From: an uncultured Porphyromonas sp.
GTDB taxonomy: Bacteria > Bacteroidota > Bacteroidia > Bacteroidales > Porphyromonadaceae
Reading direction: 5' to 3'
DNA: 11,629 nt
NCBI GenBank assembly: GCA_900538385.1
Contig: UWSO01000048.1
Location: 1-11,629 of the forward strand
A program made the translations under genes and the position numbers. Shown one piece after another: positions 6,687-11,629 of the stretch; positions within the stretch are counted from its first letter, which is position 1, and the number at the start of each line of letters is the position of its first letter. Below the pieces are notes generated by a model, which was not told the DNA's origin, ran no database searches, and saw only the letters and a list, made by a program, of their open reading frames with translations.

Positions 6687-8208
6687 CTCTCTTATTATGA
6701 TGTCTCCGATTCTGTAGCCATAGTAATCGAGGCGAAGCTTTCTTTTTGTCTTCTTTAAGACGGATCTGTATCTGACAAAACGTACCATCCTCGTAAGTCT
6801 TTATGGAGGCTCCCAAGAAGTCTCCATGAGCATTATAGGCGTTGACGACACCATCTGTATAGGTATAGTTTACACCAAATCCATTAGCCTTTAGATAGGA
6901 CTTAAATGCCTCAGACTTCAGGTCTCCTTCGCCCGATATACATAGTAGCTGCATATTGATGAAGGGAACACCATTGGGAGCCTCACAGATATAGTTGACC
7001 CACCGAATATTAGTCTCGGGGATTTTGTTCTCGAGCGTCTCGAAGTCTAGCGAAGCATCGGACGAATACTCTGGCGCATAGTTGCGTAGCCCTAGAGCTG
7101 TCTCGAAAGCTTTTATACTAGTTACATCTTTCTTGCGAAAGTCCTCTACGGATGGGAAGTCTACCGCATCAGGTATGATCTCATGCTCAGCATCCATCGG
7201 AGCCTCTGGAGCTGCTAAGGCGAACTCTATATACATAGTCGCTTGTAGCTCTGGGTAGGCGTCATCCATTAGGAAGACAGTCAGCTTAGGATTGCTTTCG
7301 TGAGTTCCTCGGAGTACGGGGAAGGTCTTGCCCCCAAACGTAAGTTCTTCCTTATTTAGAGTCTTAAAGCCTAGCTGACTTAACATCTTGCGCGTATTAC
7401 TGCAGTCTTGGAGCGTCTCCTTGCTATATGCTGCTATGACATCTCCGAGAGGATCTTCTGAAGTCATACCATAGATGACCGCTGTGATAGTCTTTAGTTC
7501 AGTATTTACAAAGCCAGGCATAGGTATTTCATGATCCCAATTTATATCCTGAGGAGTACGCCCTAGATTCTTCTCATAGCTTAGTATCTCTTTGTCTACG
7601 ATGACCCAGTTCTCTTTGACTGGATCAAACTTTAGTAGAGGCAGTTCTTGAGGAGTCTCCTCAGCGACTACGGAGACTGGCACCCGAACGACTGTATCTG
7701 CAGCTTGTATGCTAATCTGGCAACTCCCCACATCTATACCAGACACCACACCCAGCTCATCTACCTTAGCTACTGAGGGGCTATCACTAGTAAAGGTCAC
7801 AGGAGTGTCTTGTGGGGATACACTATAGACGATCTGATGCGTCTCTCCCTTTTTAAGTGTTAGCTCTGTCGTCTCAACAATTAGTACAGTCTCTGAGTCA
7901 TTGCGGACGGTAACCGTTGAGGTAGCCACCTGATCGCCTAGCTGTGCAGTGATGATCGCCTCGCCTGTAGACAAAGCTGTGACGACACCCTGACTGGATA
8001 CTGATGCCACTTGCGGATTTTGGCTCTTGAAGACAATCCTAGACTCAAGGCCTTCAGGAGTACAAGTCGCTGTCAGCTTATACTCCTCTCCGACCTTGAG
8101 CTGTATCGCTCCGGGTGAGAGATATATAGTCAGAGATACTCCGACTGGCTTCTCGCATGCTGTAAGGGTTAGCAAGAGAGAGAGGATGATAAGGAGTTTC
8201 TTTTTCAT
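6679..8208 (-). CDS. Lipoprotein with two BIG2 Ig-like domains (paralogue 2)
   Basis: A 509-residue putative lipoprotein. The signal peptide MKKKLLIILSLLLTLTAC gives a lipobox with the lipidated cysteine at C18, so it is anchored in a membrane, possibly at the cell surface. Two bacterial Ig-like (BIG2) domains follow: about 26-101 (INxxVASVSSQGVVTALSTGEA type motif) and 108-181 (PSVAKVDELGVVSGIDVGSC). The remaining 190-485 is unrecognised and seems to hold two related modules: LG..., then a short helix ending in LGF (280) or NGF (443), then a strand-rich part ending in MYIEF (325-329) or IQIRL (480-484). It is clearly paralogous to the gene 24 bases upstream and probably co-transcribed with it. 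A basic tail (LLWLQNRRHHNKRVR) ends the protein and its coding sequence overlaps the end of the MATE gene. Role unknown: adhesion or surface binding is a guess. Confidence 0.82.
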   Translation of the reverse strand: MKKKLLIILSLLLTLTACEKPVGVSLTIYLSPGAIQLKVGEEYKLTATCTPEGLESRIVFKSQNPQVASVSSQGVVTALSTGEAIITAQLGDQVATSTVTVRNDSETVLIVETTELTLKKGETHQIVYSVSPQDTPVTFTSDSPSVAKVDELGVVSGIDVGSCQISIQAADTVVRVPVSVVAEETPQELPLLKFDPVKENWVIVDKEILSYEKNLGRTPQDINWDHEIPMPGFVNTELKTITAVIYGMTSEDPLGDVIAAYSKETLQDCSNTRKMLSQLGFKTLNKEELTFGGKTFPVLRGTHESNPKLTVFLMDDAYPELQATMYIEFALAAPEAPMDAEHEIIPDAVDFPSVEDFRKKDVTSIKAFETALGLRNYAPEYSSDASLDFETLENKIPETNIRWVNYICEAPNGVPFINMQLLCISGEGDLKSEAFKSYLKANGFGVNYTYTDGVVNAYNAHGDFLGASIKTYEDGTFCQIQIRLKEDKKKASPRLLWLQNRRHHNKRVR

Positions 8209-8232
8209 AGTTATATTTCTTTCGGGTGATGA

Positions 8233-9774
8233 TTATCGGCGAGCTGGGATTCTTTTTGAGAGAGGTTTCATTGACGCAGAAATACCAGCACGTATATCCT
8301 TTTGTAGGATGATCTGTAGCTTGGCAAAGGGCTTGTTGTCGTAAATCTCTATGAAGGCTTGACACATGTCACCACTAGCATTGTAAGCACGGGCTGCTCC
8401 AGTCTCTGTAATAGTATAGTTCTGGTTGAAGCCATTATTGCTAAACCACTGCTTCATAGCAGCAGACTCTATGTCTTTCTGATTTCGGATGCAGAAGAGC
8501 TGAGTATTAATGTATGGATATCCGCTAGGAGCATTGTTGATGTAGTAGACCCACTCGAAGTTTGTCTGAGCGATCTTGTCAGGCTTATGCTCGAAGTCTA
8601 GATTTCCCTTTTTAGACTGTGACTCATCAAAGTATCTATATCCTATCTTCTCCTCAGCACCCTTGATGAGCTCCTCATTATGAGAGTTAAACTCACTAAC
8701 AGCGGGGAAGTCACGACTCTCAGGAACTATCGGATGCTTAGGGTCTAATCTCTTGGAGTAGTTATCTTTTGCAAACTCGATATACATCGTTGCATTGAGG
8801 TCTGGACGCTCTTCGTCTAGCAAGAGTACTGAGAGTGTTGGGTCTTGGTCATTGATAGATCGTAGTGCAGGATTAGGGTACCCATTGATCGTATGAGTTG
8901 TGAACTCGGTAAAGCCTAGGAGAGCTAACATCTCTTTTGTCACAGGGCAATAAGTCGTCGACTCCTTACCATAAGCATATATCAACCGACCGCCATCAAT
9001 GGCGTCAATGCCATAGACCGCAGTGGTTATCACGTTAAGCTCTTTATTGACAAAGGCTCTCAGCGTATGCTCATCGTCATACTGTATAGATTTCATCTTA
9101 CGTCCTAGCGCAGCTTCATACGCCAAAACCTCGGCATCTGTCACCTTACCTGAGGCATCTTGCTCCACTTGAAACTTCATCAGAGGCATCTCTTGCTCCC
9201 TAGCAATACTCTCTTCAAATACAGAAACAGAAACATAAGCTGTCGTATCAGCGCTCTTCACAGCTATGCGACAACTACCTTTAGAGCGCCCCGTCACTAG
9301 CCCCTTGTCATTTACAGTAGCGATGTCAGCTTCATCACTGGAGAAAGTGACGAGTGCATCCTCCGGAGTTACAGTGTATTCAATTTGTGCAGAATGTTCG
9401 ACGAATAGCTCCAGCTGGTCTGTCTTCAAGCTTAGGGAGGTGCGTGCTGGTGTAGACCCAGCCTGTACGACAACTCGTGAAGAGGCTGTCTTGTCTCCCA
9501 CCTGAGCAGTAACGATAGCCTCACCAACTGAGACACCGACTACTTGTCCATCAGCATCGACCGATACAGCTGGATTACTGCTTTGATAGGAGACTACGTA
9601 GTCCTTTCGCTCTGGGGTGCAAGTGAGGGTCAGCTTTTGGCTTTCTCCCACTTGTAGAGTTAGTAGTTCAGGAGTCAGAGTTATCGTTGTGGGGTTCGGA
9701 GTAGACATAGGCTCCGAGCAAGAGTAGACCATCGCAAGGAATAGTGCTACGAACAAGGTATAAGTATGTTTCAT
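8233..9774 (-). CDS. Lipoprotein with two BIG2 Ig-like domains (paralogue 1)
   Basis: A 513-residue putative lipoprotein. I chose ATG at 9774; an in-frame TTG five codons earlier would spoil the signal peptide. MKHTYTLFVALFLAMVYSC leads to the lipid-acceptor C19. BIG2 domains lie at about 31-104 (SSNPAVSVDADGQVVGVSVGEA) and 113-186 (DIATVNDKGLVTGRSKGSC). Region 196-492 matches the downstream paralogue closely, sharing for example NATMYIEFA, DFPAVSEF, AYNASGD and a cysteine before the LGF helix. The same two-module pattern is visible, with LLGF (285-288) and NNGF (446-449). It also ends in a basic stretch (KPLSKRIPARR). No TAnnTTTG box is seen in the 54 bases between the hairpin at 9829-9860 and the start, so transcription may come from the gene upstream. 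Function unknown. Confidence 0.82.
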   Translation of the reverse strand: MKHTYTLFVALFLAMVYSCSEPMSTPNPTTITLTPELLTLQVGESQKLTLTCTPERKDYVVSYQSSNPAVSVDADGQVVGVSVGEAIVTAQVGDKTASSRVVVQAGSTPARTSLSLKTDQLELFVEHSAQIEYTVTPEDALVTFSSDEADIATVNDKGLVTGRSKGSCRIAVKSADTTAYVSVSVFEESIAREQEMPLMKFQVEQDASGKVTDAEVLAYEAALGRKMKSIQYDDEHTLRAFVNKELNVITTAVYGIDAIDGGRLIYAYGKESTTYCPVTKEMLALLGFTEFTTHTINGYPNPALRSINDQDPTLSVLLLDEERPDLNATMYIEFAKDNYSKRLDPKHPIVPESRDFPAVSEFNSHNEELIKGAEEKIGYRYFDESQSKKGNLDFEHKPDKIAQTNFEWVYYINNAPSGYPYINTQLFCIRNQKDIESAAMKQWFSNNGFNQNYTITETGAARAYNASGDMCQAFIEIYDNKPFAKLQIILQKDIRAGISASMKPLSKRIPARR

Positions 9775-9828
9775 CTGAGTAGAGAGCAATTAGTGTTATA
9801 CTATATGGTATCTTTCTTTGATCTAGAC

Positions 9829-9860
9829 GAAGCCTAGGTAACGACCGTTACCTAGGCTTC
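9829..9860. terminator. Perfect 14-bp hairpin between the secreted-protein gene and the lipoprotein genes
   Basis: Arms gaagcctaggtaac (9829-9842) and gttacctaggcttc (9847-9860) pair without mismatch around a 4-base loop (gacc). It starts 14 bases after the TAA of the 9875-11452 gene, reading on the - strand, where a terminator is expected. No U-run follows (gtctagatcaaag), so termination may be partial. It is the only strong hairpin between these genes. Confidence 0.65.
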
Positions 9861-9874
9861 ATTCTTTAGGGGGG

Positions 9875-11452
9875 TTACAAGATGATCTTCTGGACCTCTT
9901 GGGTACTATCAGAGTAGGTAGTCTTGCGTATATAGACACCTTTGTCTGGAGTGCTGACTCTGCGTCCCGATAGGTCATAGTACTCCACGAGAGTCGTCGT
10001 CCTTGACATAGTGCTAGGCTCACTGATGCTATTTGGATTCTCGCCATTGATATAATACTCCGTTATGCCAGAGCCGAGACGTATATCCCCGTCTATGTAG
10101 AGAGCTTCCATTCCTACCTTCTCTTTTGCCTCTTGGTAGAAGTAGATAGTGCGATCATTCTCATCATACTTATAGAACTCGTACTGATCGTAGAATGAAT
10201 ATGGCACATCCGTCATATCTGTCTCGATATTTTTATATTCCTCAGCTTTAAAGGTCTTGAGCTGTCCATCTATATATAGGTTATAGTATAGGTGAGACGG
10301 GTCGAGGTAGTTAAAGTCTGCAGAGTAGTAGCTTAGACTAAACTGCAAGCCACCAGGACCTCCGTGTGGACTCGGGTCGTATGGTTGGTAAGCGGTAAGT
10401 TTGGGAGGCATCGGTGCTGCTGGTTTCTTGTCCCACAGGTTGATGAGAGCATAGCGATAAGAGTCGAAGATATTGGTACTGCGATCATCGTCTATACTCT
10501 TATGTATCATGAGCATACCCTTAGTACTTAAGGAGTTCTTTTCCTCATCGTATGTGAAGACTAGAGGATCCGAGCTAAAGCAAGGCTTGTCAAACTCGGT
10601 GCCCATCTCGTCTATACCTTTGCCCAAGATCGCTGAGGATGCGTATACATAGCAGGCTGTCTTGGTGTCTATACCTACATAAGATGTTGGCGGAAAGGTT
10701 ACTGTACTCCCCTCTCTTACACCTTTAATCCACAGTCCCTTTACATTTGCAGATAGATCTCCTAGATATACGTCGTTGCCATCGAAGGCATACTTAACAG
10801 GATATAGCTGCGACTTACCCTCCATATCCATATAAAGCATCAGTCCATCCCACACTTTGGCTCCAGCAGATGGTGCGATTGTATTATTAGCTTTGCGTAC
10901 AGCCTTATAAGATCCTTCGGCATAGCTTGTCCATGATCCAGAAGCTTTACACATACCTATCATCTCACCCTCGGGGATTATCATGATGAGTGAATCGTTA
11001 CGCCACACATATCGTAGCACTTGATTATCCTCCCCTTCATTAGGGCGGAATGTGTTCTTGCCATCTTGAGAGACAGGGTGTATACGGTAGAGATATCCGT
11101 AACTCTTACCACCATTGAAGATGTCGTCCTCAGAGTAAATCGCTTGAGGTAGCTGAAAGGAGATCGTATCGCCATCAGAGCGCGAACCCTTTATCCATGT
11201 TTTCGTGTAGAGTGTATTGAGTGGATTCTCTAGATACACTGCCCCATCATTGCCGAATATCATTCGCTGCCAGTCGCCAGAACTGGAGTCTGCTATCGCA
11301 TAGTAGTAGACAGACTCAAACCCAGTCGTCGTCCGGTAGAGATCTATTGTATCTCCCGCTGGTGACTGGGTGATGATTGTTGGTTCGTCCTGTGCTAGGA
11401 CTAAAGCTCCTATACATAGGGATAGTAGCATTACAAAGAGTACTTTCTTCAT
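9875..11452 (-). CDS. Secreted protein with type IX-like C-terminal sorting tail
   Basis: A 525-residue exported protein. A signal peptide (MKKVLFVMLLSLCIGALVLA, probable cleavage before Q21) sends it to the periplasm. The C-terminal YYDLSGRRVS (491-500), then PDKGVYIRK (502-510) and QKIIL at the end, follow the Bacteroidetes sorting-domain pattern YDLxGRxV...PxxGxYI...K, so surface delivery by the type IX system is likely. The body has two similar beta-rich repeats: about 66-158 (AVYLENP...TWIKGSRSDGDTISF) and 223-316 (DVYLGDL...LWIKGVREGSTVTF). A third region (about 348-460) has LDPSHLYYNLYIDGQ and DVPYSFYDQYEF. From memory this combination recurs in uncharacterised Bacteroidales surface proteins. 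No enzyme motif is visible. It has its own good promoter and is followed by a hairpin. Confidence 0.82.
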   Translation of the reverse strand: MKKVLFVMLLSLCIGALVLAQDEPTIITQSPAGDTIDLYRTTTGFESVYYYAIADSSSGDWQRMIFGNDGAVYLENPLNTLYTKTWIKGSRSDGDTISFQLPQAIYSEDDIFNGGKSYGYLYRIHPVSQDGKNTFRPNEGEDNQVLRYVWRNDSLIMIIPEGEMIGMCKASGSWTSYAEGSYKAVRKANNTIAPSAGAKVWDGLMLYMDMEGKSQLYPVKYAFDGNDVYLGDLSANVKGLWIKGVREGSTVTFPPTSYVGIDTKTACYVYASSAILGKGIDEMGTEFDKPCFSSDPLVFTYDEEKNSLSTKGMLMIHKSIDDDRSTNIFDSYRYALINLWDKKPAAPMPPKLTAYQPYDPSPHGGPGGLQFSLSYYSADFNYLDPSHLYYNLYIDGQLKTFKAEEYKNIETDMTDVPYSFYDQYEFYKYDENDRTIYFYQEAKEKVGMEALYIDGDIRLGSGITEYYINGENPNSISEPSTMSRTTTLVEYYDLSGRRVSTPDKGVYIRKTTYSDSTQEVQKIIL

Positions 11453-11459
11453 AATAGTC

Positions 11460-11627
11460 TTATTTTGATGTTAGCGTTAATATCCGCAGTAGTTTGAGTG
11501 CAAATATATATAAATATTCCATTAAACGCAATACATAAAGCTGATTTTTCAGGGCTCCGCACATTCCAGTGTCAAGTGCATCTACGTCTCTATGGCAGAA
11601 ATCTGAAGGTGGAGGAAATCGGGAAAT
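11460..11627 (-). other. Open frame running in from the right edge, possibly not coding
   Basis: Reading the - strand, one frame is open for 55 codons from the window edge to TAA at 11460-11462 (including DALDTGMCGALKNQ and YLYIFALKLLR). It ends 7 bases before the start of the secreted-protein gene. It could be the tail of a gene outside the window, a remnant, or chance. It overlaps a strong promoter match (11501-11532), which argues against a real gene, and no start can be placed. Apart from this frame and the promoter, I see nothing else in the 177 bases. Confidence 0.2.
11501..11532 (-). promoter_or_regulatory. Bacteroidetes-type promoter for the secreted-protein gene
   Basis: On the - strand, TATATTTG (11501-11508) matches the -7 consensus TAnnTTTG, and ATTG (11529-11532) stands exactly 20 bases upstream as a near -33 TTTG. 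Transcription would start near 11494, giving a leader of about 40 bases to the ATG at 11452. This is the only box in the window with both elements well placed. Confidence 0.65.
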
Positions 11628-11629
11628 TC

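Noticed and set aside
8150..8208. Lipoprotein surface-export signal after the cysteine
   Set aside because: The residues after C18 (EKPVG) and after C19 of the paralogue (SEPMS) contain little acidic run, so surface exposure cannot be claimed from this motif.
8027..8344. 105-codon open frame on the + strand
   Set aside because: Antisense to the two lipoprotein genes, with no recognisable family or promoter.
8078..8365. 95-codon open frame on the - strand spanning the gap between the two lipoprotein genes
   Set aside because: It lies in another frame over the end of one lipoprotein gene and the start of the other, has no signal or motif, and both lipoprotein frames carry clear homology to each other.
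9829..9860. Phage or transposon attachment site
   Set aside because: No integrase, transposase or target-site duplication is visible, and its position 14 bases after a stop codon fits a terminator better.

Overview
The window reads as chromosome of a Bacteroidales bacterium, most likely Porphyromonas or a close relative. The evidence is a type IX secretion-style C-terminal tail on one exported protein, TAnnTTTG promoter elements in place of sigma70-type boxes, little Shine-Dalgarno signal, lipoproteins with short Bacteroidetes-style signal peptides, and the Bacteroidetes-specific DUF4924 gene next to rfbD. I see no tRNA, rRNA, CRISPR array, insertion sequence or phage gene. No gene-free stretch exceeds 300 bases; the longest are the left edge (1-213), 2175-2311 and the right edge (11453-11629).

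Region 1 (1-2174): a control region with two inverted repeats and a 7-bp repeat array, then a tightly overlapping pair. The first gene is an AAA15/RloA-like ATPase and the second an RloB-family TOPRIM protein. The architecture is that of ATPase plus TOPRIM phage-defence modules (AbiL, PARIS-like). It looks more AT-rich than the genes that follow, and it is bracketed by two diverged copies of the same intergenic cassette: an AGTAGCACT...CCACT motif, heptamer repeats and a TAnnTTTG box.

Region 2 (2281-6686, + strand): a compact housekeeping operon, rbfA - LolC/E-type permease - DUF4924 - rfbD - MATE exporter. Gaps are 22, 4, -4 and 0 bases, so it is almost certainly one transcript, probably started from the TATCTTTG box just upstream of rbfA.

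Region 3 (6679-11452, - strand): a cell-surface cluster converging on the operon. Its first gene has the best promoter in the window and encodes a secreted protein with a type IX-like sorting tail. A perfect 14-bp hairpin follows, then two tandem paralogous lipoproteins, each with two bacterial Ig-like (BIG2) domains and a C-terminal region that appears to be an internally duplicated, unrecognised module. The last gene overlaps the end of the MATE gene tail to tail by 8 bp.

The best candidates for something new are the RloAB-type pair with its flanking repeated cassettes, and the paralogous Ig-domain lipoproteins with their unnamed repeated module.
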